Assembly: GCA_000155695.1 (NCBI GenBank)
Contig: DS990592.1
Location: forward strand, 4,291,820-4,355,819
Length of the DNA: 64,000 bases
Direction: 5' to 3'
DNA from: Verrucomicrobiia bacterium DG1235
Lineage (GTDB): Bacteria; Verrucomicrobiota; Verrucomicrobiia; Opitutales; Opitutaceae
Part shown: piece by piece, positions 8,256-16,769 of the stretch
Layout of the letters: every line of letters begins with the position of its first letter
Position numbering within the stretch: position 1 is the first letter of the stretch
The notes under the pieces: model-generated
What the model was told of the DNA's origin: nothing
The model's database searches: none
The model's input: only the letters and a program-made list of their open reading frames with translations
Translations under genes and position numbers: made by a program

Positions 8256-9422
8256 TTAGCTGGTGAGCACGGACCGAATCGCGGCGCGAATGTTCGCTTC
8301 TGTTTTCGCTAGAGCTTCCGGCAGTGGCATGTTGGGTGGAGAAATCGCTTTGGCGTAGTCGGCGATTTTCGGGTCTGGCAGTGGGCCGAGGCTGCCGGCG
8401 AGGATGATGAGTCGCTTGCCTTCCGCTAGGGAAAGCCGAGCGAGCGAGCCGGGGCCTTTTCCTTGGAGGGATGAAGCGTCGAAGCGACCTTCTCCGGTTA
8501 TGACGAGTTCGGCGGCGGCCAGCTTTTCGTGCAGGCTGGACCATGCGAAAACGAGATCGGCGCCTGGGACGATCGAGCCGTCGAGGGCGGCCATAAGTCC
8601 GAAGGCTGCTCCTCCGGCCGCTCCCGCGCCAGATGTATTCATCATTTGGATGCCGGTTCTTGTTGCATGACATAGTAGGATGGCGAGTCGGTTGGTCTCG
8701 CTGTCGAGCAGCTGAAATTCTTTTTTGAGGAGGCCTTTTTGGGGGCCGAAGATGGCGGCGGCTCCGTTTGGGCCGAGAAGCGGATTCTCCACATCGCAGG
8801 CAATGCGGACAGGAAGGCTGAGCGGGGAGTTGGGCACTTGGATGCTGCGGATCTTCTCCCATTTTTCGGGTATAGGAAGCTCTGCGACTTCGTTTGAGTC
8901 CTTGTCGAGAAATCGGTAGCCGAGGGCTTGGAGGGCGCCGAGGGCGAGGTCGTGGGTGGCGGATCCGCCGAGTCCGACGAGGATGGCGTCGGCTCCGCTT
9001 GCTTTCGCGTGGGCGATGGTTTGCCCGAGCCCGTAGCTGGTGGTGGTCCAAGGTGAGCGCTGGTCTTGGGGGACGAGGGCGATGCCGCTGGACTGGGCGA
9101 ACTCGACGATGGCGAGGGTTTTCGTGTTTGCGGGGAGGGCGAGCAGTTTGGCGGCTGGTGGCGAAATGGTTTTGGTTTCGACGATGCCGTAGCGGGCGGT
9201 GGTTTCTTGTCCCAGCGGGCCGGATACGCTGGAGCTTTCGAAGCGTCCATCGCAGAGGCGGGTGAGGGTGTCGCAAAAGCCGTCTCCTCCGTCGGCGAGC
9301 GGGGAGGTGGCGACGGTCCAGTCTGGATAGATTTCGGCGAATGCTTCCGCGGCGGCGGCGCAGGCTTGGTGGGCGGTGAGGGCGTCCTTGAATTTGTCGA
9401 AAGCGATGAGGGCGTTTTTCAT
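8256..9422 (-). CDS. Glycerate kinase (GlxK/GarK type)
   Basis: A 388-residue glycerate kinase of the GlxK/GarK fold, phosphorylating D-glycerate with ATP (in this class usually to 2-phosphoglycerate) and feeding lower glycolysis. Family features in order: N-terminal DKFKDALTAHQA, SPLADGGDGF (catalytic region), GLGGSATHDLALGALQALG, the ARTGIQMMNTSGAGAAGGAAFGL nucleotide-site region, and GEGRFDASSLQGKGP. Length is normal for the family. Ends with many short hydrophobic helices typical of the fold. The start ATG at 9422 gives the canonical N terminus. It lies 36 bp after the transglutaminase gene; a functional link to it is not evident. Cytoplasmic. Confidence 0.92.
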   Translation of the reverse strand: MKNALIAFDKFKDALTAHQACAAAAEAFAEIYPDWTVATSPLADGGDGFCDTLTRLCDGRFESSSVSGPLGQETTARYGIVETKTISPPAAKLLALPANTKTLAIVEFAQSSGIALVPQDQRSPWTTTSYGLGQTIAHAKASGADAILVGLGGSATHDLALGALQALGYRFLDKDSNEVAELPIPEKWEKIRSIQVPNSPLSLPVRIACDVENPLLGPNGAAAIFGPQKGLLKKEFQLLDSETNRLAILLCHATRTGIQMMNTSGAGAAGGAAFGLMAALDGSIVPGADLVFAWSSLHEKLAAAELVITGEGRFDASSLQGKGPGSLARLSLAEGKRLIILAGSLGPLPDPKIADYAKAISPPNMPLPEALAKTEANIRAAIRSVLTS

Positions 9423-9458
9423 TGTCCGTCGTTTTTGGATACTACTCGTTTTTCGCGA

Positions 9459-10052
9459 TCAGCCGTTTGAGGCGATGGGCAATTCTGGCCAGAGAGTGGA
9501 GACATTTTTAGCCTCTCTGAGGCTCTTCACGACTTTTTCGAGGGGCTTGGCGTAGATGTTTGAGTCGAGAAAATCCAATTCCGGAAAGGCGAGTGATTCT
9601 GATTCTAGAGAGAATTTGGCGTGAACGTCGTCTCTGTTTCCTCGCGGGTCGATGCGGTGCCAGCTTGCTGTTTCTGTTATAAAAACGGCGTTGAGTCCGT
9701 GGAGGGTGCGGAATCCGTCGTCAGGATTTTGCGGATTTTCGAAGACTTGGTAGCAGAAGCCAGCTGGGATGCCGATGTGTCGGAGCATGGCGGCGAGCAG
9801 ATGGGATTTTGCAAAGCAGATTCCGGTGCCGCGCTCGAAGGCTTCGATGGCGGTACAGGTCACTCGCTCTTCTCCGGCGTCTTTGGAATGCGGGATATGG
9901 TCTCTTACCCACTCGAAGAGAGTTTTGGCACGGGCTTGGTTCCCGGAGAGTCCTGCGACGAGCGATTCGGTTTTGGCCTTTATGGCTCCATTAACCAAGA
10001 CGGTTTCGTCGAAGCGGAGGAATGCGTTACTATCGTCGGCAATGAGCTGCAT
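9459..10052 (-). CDS. Transglutaminase-like (papain-fold) protein
   Basis: A 197-residue protein with a complete transglutaminase-like catalytic core: the cysteine in RGTGICFAKSHLLAAMLRHIGIPAGFCYQ, the histidine in TLHGLNAVF and the aspartate in WHRIDPRGN form the expected Cys-His-Asp triad. Bacterial members act mostly as proteases or amidases rather than cross-linkers. No signal peptide is seen, so it should be cytoplasmic. The N-terminal ~50 residues (LFEWVRDHIPHSKD) match the usual helix preceding the core. It lies between a BON-domain gene and glycerate kinase on the same strand. Substrate unknown. Confidence 0.85.
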   Translation of the reverse strand: MQLIADDSNAFLRFDETVLVNGAIKAKTESLVAGLSGNQARAKTLFEWVRDHIPHSKDAGEERVTCTAIEAFERGTGICFAKSHLLAAMLRHIGIPAGFCYQVFENPQNPDDGFRTLHGLNAVFITETASWHRIDPRGNRDDVHAKFSLESESLAFPELDFLDSNIYAKPLEKVVKSLREAKNVSTLWPELPIASNG

Positions 10053-10116
10053 GGAGAGTGTTTTGGAGGATGCCTAGGAGGCGTTCTCTCAGCAGGGATT
10101 GTTCCAGCGCGGCTTT

Positions 10117-10773
10117 TTAGGGCGAGATGGTCAAGTGTTCCTCGACGCCGGTGACGCCTTTGGTGAAGACGGCGATTTCGATGGCGAGTTGCTTGATTTC
10201 GGCGGAGGGCACTTCGCCTCCGAGCGTGACGGCGCGGTCTTTGACGGAGATGCTAATGGCGTTGGAATCGATGCGGCGCTCGAGTTTGAATTGGGCGCGA
10301 ATGGCGGTGGCGATGGTGAGGTCGACTCCGGTTTCGAGGTAGGGCTTGGCCTCTTCGGCGACTTCCTTGGCTTTTTCGGTGACGGTGTCGGCGATCTCTT
10401 CCGCCTTTTTGGAGCCTTGCTCGATGAGTTCGTCGGCGCGGCTTTTCGGGGCGGGATTTTGGGTCGTTGTGGTTTCGGGTTCCGGCTCCGCTTCGACTGT
10501 GGGAACTTCGGTTTCCTCGACGACGTCAGGCGGGGTGGGCTCGACAGTTTTATTGGGAGGCTGGTTGGGCTGGAACTCGCCGCCGCCGACTTCAAACATG
10601 GCAGGCGGTTCGGGCTCGGCGGTGGATTCTTCGTTGGCGTTTGCTTGCGCAGGTTCAAGGAGGCGGGTTTTGGCGTCCTTGAGCTTTTGGTAGGCGTTCG
10701 GGTCGCTAAAATAGTTGGTGGCGATAGAGCCCACGAAGATGCCTAGTATGAGGGCGAGGAAGAAGATTTTCAT
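10117..10773 (-). CDS. Membrane-anchored BON-domain protein
   Basis: A 218-residue protein with an N-terminal hydrophobic anchor (MKIFFLALILGIFVGSIA), a long Pro/Glu/Thr-rich spacer (about residues 45-110), a charged helix with repeated KAEE/KAKE units (115-145), and a C-terminal BON domain: about 60 residues with IDSNAISISVKDRAVTLGGEVPSAEIKQLA and a final GVTGVEEHL strand. BON domains are found in envelope-stress and phospholipid-binding proteins such as OsmY. Likely periplasmic, tethered to the inner membrane. It is the first gene of the minus-strand run and is divergent from the rRNA methyltransferase gene. Confidence 0.85.
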   Translation of the reverse strand: MKIFFLALILGIFVGSIATNYFSDPNAYQKLKDAKTRLLEPAQANANEESTAEPEPPAMFEVGGGEFQPNQPPNKTVEPTPPDVVEETEVPTVEAEPEPETTTTQNPAPKSRADELIEQGSKKAEEIADTVTEKAKEVAEEAKPYLETGVDLTIATAIRAQFKLERRIDSNAISISVKDRAVTLGGEVPSAEIKQLAIEIAVFTKGVTGVEEHLTISP

Positions 10774-10911
10774 TTTTCGGGGCTATTAGACAATGGAGTG
10801 GCGCGCTTGGCAAGCGAGCTGGCAGGGTAGGTGGAATTAGTCAGCTTTTGCGAGCGACCGTTCCCTGATTCGCCTTGCTAAGCGGCGGGTTTCACGTGTG
10901 TTTTTAGGCCG

Positions 10912-11835
10912 TTGAAACACGAGCAGTCAGAATCGCCTTGGGGACGCAAGGGGCCGAGCGAGAAGCGAGGTCCGCGGGAGCGTCATGATCGTAAAGACAG
11001 TCGGCGTCCGCGCGGTCGGCCTGACGCGAAGCCGGATCGGAAGGGCGCGGTGAAGCCGCAAGCCGCTGTTAAGGTAAAGGGCGACCAGTGGCTGGAGCCG
11101 GTCTGTGGCGTGCATGCGGTGGGCAGTTTGTTTCACTGTAAGCCATTTATAGTGGAGCGTCTGTATTTCGAAATGGAGCTGGCTCCGATGTTTGGGGAGA
11201 TCTGCAAGTTTTTGGCGAAGGAGAAGAAGCCCTACAACCAAGTGGATTCGGCGGAGCTGCTTCGGGTGTCCGGCACGCCGCATCATGGTGGCGTGGTAGC
11301 GATCGTGCGTCGTCGTCCGCCGGAGCTCGCCACCACGACGGCGGCTGAGTTTTGGGCGAAGGAGGGGATGCCGATGCTCATTCTCGACGGAGTTAGCAGC
11401 GTGGCCAATCTTGGAGGGATCGCTCGCACTTCGGCCTATTTTGGGGTGGAGAAGTTTTTGATCGCGGCGACGCGGAAGCAGGCACGGCCGTGCGAGGAAG
11501 CCTACCGTGAGGCTCGCGGCGGACTTGATATGGTGGATTTGCGACTGGTGGATAATGTGCCGAGTTTTCTCAAGGGAGCGCGCAAGACGCATTTTGTGAT
11601 CGGGCTTGATATTGAGGGTCCGCCTTTGCCGGAGCTGATGGGGATTTGTCCTGAGGATGAGCTTGAGAAGCCAGTGGCGATCGTGATTGGAAACGAGGAG
11701 ACGGGATTGCACGAGTCGTCGAAGCAGGAATGCTCGGTTCTTGTGGGCATTCCTGGGAGCGGGGCGATCGATCGGCTCAGCGTGGTGGCGGAGACGGCGC
11801 TTCTGCTGCAGAAATACGTGGTCGAGGCGTACTGA
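10912..11835 (+). CDS. SpoU/TrmH-family RNA 2'-O-ribose methyltransferase
   Basis: A 307-residue SPOUT methyltransferase. After a very basic, disordered N-terminal tail (residues 1-55) come a SpoU substrate-binding domain (VCGVHAVGSLF...) and the three SpoU motifs: SVANLGGIARTSAYFG, VIGNEETGL and IPGSGAIDRLSVVAETALLL, which form the knotted SAM site. It should 2'-O-methylate a ribose in rRNA or tRNA; the target cannot be told. The start is a TTG at 10912: an in-frame TAA lies at 10879 and no ATG or GTG comes before the domain, so TTG is the only credible start. The SAM methyltransferase gene follows after 19 bp. Confidence 0.88.
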   Translation: MKHEQSESPWGRKGPSEKRGPRERHDRKDSRRPRGRPDAKPDRKGAVKPQAAVKVKGDQWLEPVCGVHAVGSLFHCKPFIVERLYFEMELAPMFGEICKFLAKEKKPYNQVDSAELLRVSGTPHHGGVVAIVRRRPPELATTTAAEFWAKEGMPMLILDGVSSVANLGGIARTSAYFGVEKFLIAATRKQARPCEEAYREARGGLDMVDLRLVDNVPSFLKGARKTHFVIGLDIEGPPLPELMGICPEDELEKPVAIVIGNEETGLHESSKQECSVLVGIPGSGAIDRLSVVAETALLLQKYVVEAY

Positions 11836-11854
11836 TATTTTGGTTACGGTGGCG

Positions 11855-12592
11855 ATGCGGGGCGAGCGTAGCGAGGTCGGACGGGCGTTGGAGAAAGTGG
11901 ATGGCTTTGCTCTAGGGCTGGGCGCGGAGTCGGCTCGCTACTGGTCGCTGCACCGCAAGCGTTTTAAGTGGTTGGCGGAGTTCGTTTACGAGCGGGCGGA
12001 AAAGGCGGAGGGTTTTCGCATCCTGGATGTGGGGAATTCGTTTCAGACGGTTTTGCTTAAGTCGCTTTTTCCGTATTCACAAGTGGATACGCTCGGTTAT
12101 TATGATCACCGATTTTCTGCGGGTGATGGCTCGGTTCATTTGGAGATGGATTTGAACGACGCTTACTTTGAGGATCGATGGCCGAAGCTCGGTGGAGAGG
12201 GGTATGACTTGATCGTCTTCGCGGAAGTGATCGAGCATCTGTATACGTCGCCGGAGCAGGTTTTGAATTGCTTGAGGAGTCTGCTAAGAAAGGGAGGGCG
12301 TATCTTGGTGCAAACGCCGAATGCGGTGGCTTTGAAAAAGCGTTTACGGCTTTTGTCAGGGAAAAATCCCTACGAGCTGATTCGCTTGGACCGAGGGAAT
12401 CCCGGGCACTTTCGCGAATTGACGGTGCGGGATTTGCGGCGTTACGCGAAGCTTTGCGATTTTGAGGTCGAAGGGGTTTGGATGGATAGCAATCTGGTGG
12501 ATGGTAAGCGATTTGATCGGGTGTGCGATCGCGTATCCAATTTTTTGCCAGGTCCGCTGCGTGGCGGAATCAGCATGAGCTTGCGAGCTTGA
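11855..12592 (+). CDS. Class I SAM-dependent methyltransferase
   Basis: A 245-residue Rossmann-fold methyltransferase. Motif I is FRILDVGNSF (a variant of the usual DxGxG loop, with Asn-Ser replacing Cys-Gly). The acidic and core strands follow, with YDLIVFAEVIEHLYTSPEQVL (motif IV/post region of the Methyltransf_11/23 type) and LLRKGGRILVQTPNA. Many such enzymes modify small molecules or lipids; the substrate is unknown. The ATG at 11855 is preferred; earlier in-frame codons overlap the upstream methyltransferase gene, with which it probably forms an operon. It ends 8 bp before the stop of a convergent gene. Confidence 0.82.
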   Translation: MRGERSEVGRALEKVDGFALGLGAESARYWSLHRKRFKWLAEFVYERAEKAEGFRILDVGNSFQTVLLKSLFPYSQVDTLGYYDHRFSAGDGSVHLEMDLNDAYFEDRWPKLGGEGYDLIVFAEVIEHLYTSPEQVLNCLRSLLRKGGRILVQTPNAVALKKRLRLLSGKNPYELIRLDRGNPGHFRELTVRDLRRYAKLCDFEVEGVWMDSNLVDGKRFDRVCDRVSNFLPGPLRGGISMSLRA

Positions 12593-12599
12593 GCGGGGG

Positions 12600-13340
12600 C
12601 TATCTCGCGACGAGTTTTTCGTTTTTCAGGTTTTTGCCGAAGAAGCGGCTTGCGGCTTTGCAGAGGTCGCGGAGTTGGGGCTGGGCTTCCTCGTCTCGAA
12701 GGTTGTTGTAAGTGGCGAGCACGGCCCAGAGCTGTTCGGGGTCGTTGCTTGCAGTTTCCTTTTCGAAGGACCAGGCGGAGATTTGCAGAGTGATCGGGTG
12801 GATCATGGTCTGTAGCTTTTGAGACTCCGCATCGATAACTTTAGGGGCATTGGGCTCTTGTTCGGAGAGTACGATTATCTCGCCGGTGGGGCCGAGGATC
12901 GAGGCTGGGTCATTCATGTTGCGGGCAATTTGGGGATCGGCGAGTTGCTGGTAGCGTCCGCCTTTCATCATGGCTGCGTAGTTCTTGGTGCTGGCGGCGT
13001 TCGAGTAGTCGATTTTTGGTCTGCCTTTGATTTCGAATTCGGTGGCGAAGGGCTCGTGTTGGGCGAAGTCTACGCGGATGAATACGACGGCTTCGGTGTC
13101 TTTTGAGACGAGCGTGTAGCCCATGCGCTTGATGGACTTTTCAAGCTGCTTGATGGCGCCTGATTCTTCGAAGTCCTTTAAGGCGTCGCCCTCTGGATAG
13201 AGGATGAAGGCAGGGGCGTCATCGATGAAGGCGTCCTGAGCGACCGCTTGGATGACGATTTTGGTTTTCAGGTTGTTGGGAGCAGCGGACGCCGTTGCGA
13301 TGACGAGTCCGGCGATTAGGGTGATGAGTTGCTTTTTCAT
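12600..13340 (-). CDS. Secreted protein of unknown function, distant paralog of the gene at 52.3 kb
   Basis: A 246-residue protein with a clear signal peptide (MKKQLITLIAGLVIATASA). The mature part mixes short beta-like strands with a C-terminal helix LRDLCKAASRFFGKN. No named family recognised. The layout parallels the secreted protein at 52347-53330: a hydrophobic strand after a helix (GYTLVSKDTEAVVFIRVDF here, VPTPGPEETDLVIVVSW there), a region near the end where LQISAWSFEK aligns with LQAFDFQKMW, and a helix before SRFFG/SSLFG. They look like distant members of one periplasmic family. The ATG at 13340 is chosen because it opens the signal peptide. Confidence 0.75.
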   Translation of the reverse strand: MKKQLITLIAGLVIATASAAPNNLKTKIVIQAVAQDAFIDDAPAFILYPEGDALKDFEESGAIKQLEKSIKRMGYTLVSKDTEAVVFIRVDFAQHEPFATEFEIKGRPKIDYSNAASTKNYAAMMKGGRYQQLADPQIARNMNDPASILGPTGEIIVLSEQEPNAPKVIDAESQKLQTMIHPITLQISAWSFEKETASNDPEQLWAVLATYNNLRDEEAQPQLRDLCKAASRFFGKNLKNEKLVAR

Positions 13341-13428
13341 GTCGGGCCGCTCGTTTGGAGCATCCAAGAGAATAGCGGCTTCGACGTTCGGGGCAACCTT
13401 TTTACGAGGACGGGTGCGGGTTCTCGGG

Positions 13429-13926
13429 CTAGGACAGGGCTAGTTGGTAGAAATCTGCGTCGAGCCAGCGCTCGAACTTATAGCCGACTTGGTTGAGGGT
13501 GCCGGCGTAGGTGAAGCCGAGCGACTTATGGAGGTGGACGCTGGTGGTGTTGGTCGAGTCGATGACGCCGATCATGAGGTGAAGGTTTTGTCGCCGCGCT
13601 CGTTCGATGATCTCGCTTAGCAATTTCTTGCCTAGTCCGTTTCCTCTGTAGTTGGAATGTACATACAGGGAGTGTTCTACGGTGTATTGATAGGCGGCGT
13701 GAGGGCGAAAGATTCCGTAGGAGGCGAAACCCATGAGTTCTCCATTTTCTGCTTCGATGCCGATGACGGGGAAATTGCCTTTCTCCTTGGTGGCGAACCA
13801 GTCCTGCATGCTTTTTTCTGTGCGTGGCTGGTAGTCGTAGAGGGAGGTGGAGGTGGCGATAGCGTGATTGAAGATTTGGAGAATCGAGTCGCCATGTTTA
13901 TCGAGCTTGCAGTCGATAAAGCGCAT
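13429..13926 (-). CDS. GNAT N-acetyltransferase (phosphinothricin acetyltransferase-like)
   Basis: A 165-residue GNAT enzyme resembling the phosphinothricin/methionine-sulfoximine acetyltransferase group. Marks are IFNHAIATSTSLYDYQPRT (N-terminal helix with Thr/Ser-Leu), GFASYGIFRPHAAYQYTVEHSLYVHSNYRGNGLGKKLL (motif A, with the R/QxxGxG/A acetyl-CoA loop read as RGNGLG) and SVHLHKSLGFTYAGTLNQVGYKFERWLD. It should transfer acetyl from acetyl-CoA to a primary amine in a small substrate; whether it gives resistance to glutamine-synthetase inhibitors is not known. Its start codon shares one base with the stop of the upstream CPBP gene, suggesting translational coupling. Confidence 0.9.
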   Translation of the reverse strand: MRFIDCKLDKHGDSILQIFNHAIATSTSLYDYQPRTEKSMQDWFATKEKGNFPVIGIEAENGELMGFASYGIFRPHAAYQYTVEHSLYVHSNYRGNGLGKKLLSEIIERARRQNLHLMIGVIDSTNTTSVHLHKSLGFTYAGTLNQVGYKFERWLDADFYQLALS

Positions 13927-14714
13927 TATCCGGCGGGGTTGGTTTGCGGGTGACTGACGAAAAGGGAGAAGAAAATGGTGATGTTCATCACTAAGTTAAA
14001 AGCAGAGTGGGCGAGGACGGCGGTCCATATTGATTTTCCTTTTTGTCTTAGAAAACTGAATACTAGACTAGTGGTGAACATGAGGACGAACCAGATGGCG
14101 GCCGATATGGGCATTATTTCGATTCCGTGTGATCCGCGGTAGATGCCGTGGTGCACTAGGTGGACGAGGGCGAAGAGGGTTGCGGCGAAGCTGCTGGCTG
14201 CGAATCGGCTCATGCGATCTCGGTTTGCTTGCTCGACCATTCCTCGGAAGAATATCTCCTCGCCGATCGGACTCGCAATGATGGCGGGAATGGTGAAGGC
14301 GATAAATGCGATGTGGCGGGGGAGCTGGGCGATGCGTTCGTCTGACTGGAAGGTGTAGCCAATACTGACGAACCAGTTGTGCTCAGTTTTTCCATACAGC
14401 AGGATGCCGAGGAGGTAGCATAGGCCCGCGAGGGCAGCGCCTGCGAGGATGCCGAGGCCGATCCACTTGAATGAGAGGGAGTGTCCGAATCCGATTTGGT
14501 GTCTGCCGTAGGGGGTGAGGAAGAGGGTCGGCACGAACCACATGAGGACGAAGCCGATCATGATGGGCGGCCCGTGGAATACTTCGCTGCCGAAGTAGCC
14601 GTAAACGCGGAAAGAGGAGAGCGCGAGGAATAGGATGAGGACGAGAGCGAGTGGCGATGGGGAAAGGCGCTTGAAGAGGTCGCGTAGCTCGAGAGGCTCG
14701 TTTAAAGTAGACAT
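13926..14714 (-). CDS. CPBP-family intramembrane metalloprotease
   Basis: A 262-residue polytopic membrane protein of the CPBP (CAAX protease/bacteriocin-processing, ABI) family. It has about seven hydrophobic helices and the conserved motifs GEEIFFRGMVEQ (EExxxR), FALVHLVHHG (the FxxxH block) and VLAHSAFNLVMN (HxxxN), so the catalytic Glu and His residues are all present. Bacterial members act as intramembrane endoproteases, some in bacteriocin immunity or processing; the substrate here is unknown. Coupled by a one-base overlap (TAATG) to the downstream acetyltransferase. A hairpin just upstream (14743-14767) ends the previous transcript. Confidence 0.9.
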   Translation of the reverse strand: MSTLNEPLELRDLFKRLSPSPLALVLILFLALSSFRVYGYFGSEVFHGPPIMIGFVLMWFVPTLFLTPYGRHQIGFGHSLSFKWIGLGILAGAALAGLCYLLGILLYGKTEHNWFVSIGYTFQSDERIAQLPRHIAFIAFTIPAIIASPIGEEIFFRGMVEQANRDRMSRFAASSFAATLFALVHLVHHGIYRGSHGIEIMPISAAIWFVLMFTTSLVFSFLRQKGKSIWTAVLAHSAFNLVMNITIFFSLFVSHPQTNPAG

Positions 14715-14742
14715 AATAAGAGGAGACTAGCGGGAACAAAGA

Positions 14743-14767
14743 AGGGCGTCTTCGAAGAAGTCGCCCT
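14743..14767 (-). terminator. Probable terminator after the lipoprotein gene
   Basis: An inverted repeat of AGGGCG-T-CTTC with GAAG-T-CGCCCT (one T-T mismatch, 3-base loop). On the minus strand it is followed by TCTTTGTT. It lies 27 bp after the lipoprotein stop and 29 bp before the CPBP start. Confidence 0.6.
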
Positions 14768-14793
14768 GTCTTGGTGAAAATGGATTGTTTCAG

Positions 14794-15468
14794 CTACTCG
14801 CCGCCGATGCGGCGTTGGGTCACGCGGCGGGTGTTGTTGCGGAAGTTGCGGTCGGGTACGTCGACGGAGAGAAAGACGCTGATGCTTTCGCGGCGGCGGT
14901 CGGTGATGAGCTCTGTCGGAGCGGTGCGGCCTGAGGCTGCGGCGCGGGCTTCCATCTGGGCGGTGGCTTCGGCGATTGCCGCTTCGCGTGCTGCTTGGAT
15001 TTCGGCGGCTTTGTTGGCTTCGACCATGGCGAGCTTTGACTGAGCTTCCTTGATTTTCATGTCTGCCTCGGTGGCGGCTACCTTTCTGTCGGCTTGCGCT
15101 TGGGCGAGCTGGGCTTCGAGGGCGGTTTTGGATTTTGAGATGGCTTCCGCTTGGGTGTTGAGATTCTCGACCATGCTGGCGAGGCGGGCTTTCTCGGCTT
15201 TTTCGCGTTCGACTTGGGCGGCGAGTTCTTCGAGGCGAGCGGCTTCCGCTTCGGCGGCTTTTTCGACTGCTTCTTCGGCGAGGCGTTTCGCTTCGGCGAG
15301 TTCTTCGGCGCGCTTGGCTTCGCGTTGGGCGATGGCTTGGTTTTCGGCGACTTCAGCTTCGAGGGCTGCGAGGCGGGCGAGCTCTTCGTCGGTCGGGCCT
15401 TTCGAGCAGCCGTTGAGGGCGAATAGCGCGGTAATTGACAGAGTGGCGAGGGTAATTGGTAGCTTCAT
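14794..15468 (-). CDS. Coiled-coil lipoprotein
   Basis: A 224-residue lipoprotein: signal MKLPITLATLSITALFALNGC with lipobox L-N-G-C at residues 18-21 and Ser at +2, pointing to the outer membrane if canonical sorting applies. Residues 25-185 are almost entirely Ala/Glu/Lys/Leu heptad repeats (EELARLAALEAEVAENQ...), a long continuous coiled coil. A short basic C-terminal tail (about 190-224, RRRESISVFLSVDVPDRNFRNN) looks like a separate small domain. Such proteins often bridge outer membrane and periplasm or scaffold envelope complexes, in the manner of Lpp or TolA helices, but no orthologous family is recognised. Monocistronic by context. Confidence 0.8.
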   Translation of the reverse strand: MKLPITLATLSITALFALNGCSKGPTDEELARLAALEAEVAENQAIAQREAKRAEELAEAKRLAEEAVEKAAEAEAARLEELAAQVEREKAEKARLASMVENLNTQAEAISKSKTALEAQLAQAQADRKVAATEADMKIKEAQSKLAMVEANKAAEIQAAREAAIAEATAQMEARAAASGRTAPTELITDRRRESISVFLSVDVPDRNFRNNTRRVTQRRIGGE

Positions 15469-15683
15469 AAGCTTTTTGCTGAGTGTGATTTAGGAGTGAA
15501 CGTGGGGGATTGAATGGAAAAAGTCGATAGTGCTTCTAGATTTGAAGAGCGGCTAAATCGGGGGAGGTTCCTTACTTATTGGACTATCTTGTTGAGAAAG
15601 GCGCTCAGCTTCAAGGCTGAGGTTTTGTCGCCTTGTCTAGTGGCGATGGAGAGGGCGTTTTAGGTATTTAGAAAGGGACGTAT

Positions 15684-16769
15684 CTAGGGAGTTGGCGTCG
15701 AGTCTTGGTCGACGAGGGTGACGCTTTTGATCAGGGCGTGGACGGGGGAGCCGGGTGTGAGCTGCAGGTGCTTGGCGGAGCGGTGGGTAACGAGGGCGTG
15801 GAGGGTGCCTTCTTGGCAGGAAAGGGTGACGAGGGTTTGGCTGGCTGACTGGCTTTGCAGCGTTTTGACGGTGGCTGGAATTTGGTTGAGGAAGCTGCTT
15901 TGGTCAATGCGGGAGAGGCTGAGGCCGATGTCTCGAGCTCGGATGAGGAGGCGATCGGGCAGGTCTTGGGGGAGGGCGCTTGCGGGGATGGTGAGGGGAC
16001 CGATGGCCGAGGCGATTTCGACGAGACCTTCGCCTGGGAGGTCCCGTCGGGAGTGGATGGTGACGATGGAGAAGGGAGAGTTGAGCTCGTCGAGGCTGAG
16101 GGAGCTTGGGGCGAGGATTTGGGATGTGGGGCCGGCCTCGGTTATTCTTCCGTCGACCATGCGAATGGCGTGGTTGCTGAGGCGGGCGGCTTCGGCGAGA
16201 TTGTGGGTGACGTAGAGGGCGGGGATTTTGAAGGCGTGGAAGGCGCGGTCGAGCTCGATGGAGAGTTGGAAGCGAGAGGCTTCGTCGACTGCGGAGAGCG
16301 GTTCGTCGAGGAGGAGGAGTTGGGGGTTGGAGGCGATGGCTCGGGCGATGGCTACGCGTTGGCGTTCGCCGCCGGAGAGATTTTCCGGGGAGCGCGAGAG
16401 GAGGTGTTCGATACGGGTCGCTTGGGCGATTTCCTCGAGGGTGAAGCGGTCGGAATCGAGAGCTCGCTTGCGGGCGTAGTTGAGATTCTGAGACACGGAT
16501 AGGTGTTCGAAGAGGGCGGCGTGCTGGAATACGAATCCGATACGGCGAAAGTGTGGAGATAGGCTGCGCTTGTTTTCTAGCCAGTGCTCTTCGCCTGCGT
16601 GTATGTGGCCGTGGACGGTGGGTTCGAGTCCGGCGAGGCAGCGTAGCAGGGTGGACTTGCCAGCGCCTGATGGGCCGATGATAGCGGTGACTGACTCGGC
16701 CGGAATGTTCGCTTCGGCGTGGAGCGAGAAGGCTCCTTTTTTTAGTTGGAGGTTGAAGTCGAGTTTCAT
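15684..16769 (-). CDS. modC: Molybdate ABC transporter ATP-binding protein ModC
   Basis: A 361-residue ATPase of the molybdate importer. The ABC domain (about 1-215) has Walker A IIGPSGAGKSTLLR, the Q-loop FVFQHAALFEH, signature LSGGERQRVAIARA, Walker B LLLLDEPLSAVD and the switch His in YVTHNLAEA. The C-terminal part (about 290-355) is a MOP/TOBE molybdate-binding domain (IPATVKTLQSQSASQTLVTLSCQEGTLHALVT), which separates ModC from other ABC ATPases. The start at 16769 overlaps the modB stop by 4 bases. Last gene of modABC; a weak hairpin (15604-15621) about 60 bp downstream may end the transcript. Tungstate is an alternative substrate. Confidence 0.95.
   Translation of the reverse strand: MKLDFNLQLKKGAFSLHAEANIPAESVTAIIGPSGAGKSTLLRCLAGLEPTVHGHIHAGEEHWLENKRSLSPHFRRIGFVFQHAALFEHLSVSQNLNYARKRALDSDRFTLEEIAQATRIEHLLSRSPENLSGGERQRVAIARAIASNPQLLLLDEPLSAVDEASRFQLSIELDRAFHAFKIPALYVTHNLAEAARLSNHAIRMVDGRITEAGPTSQILAPSSLSLDELNSPFSIVTIHSRRDLPGEGLVEIASAIGPLTIPASALPQDLPDRLLIRARDIGLSLSRIDQSSFLNQIPATVKTLQSQSASQTLVTLSCQEGTLHALVTHRSAKHLQLTPGSPVHALIKSVTLVDQDSTPTP

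Noticed and set aside
8179-9276. 365-residue arginine-rich minus-strand frame
   Set aside because: Shadow of the glycerate kinase gene in another frame.
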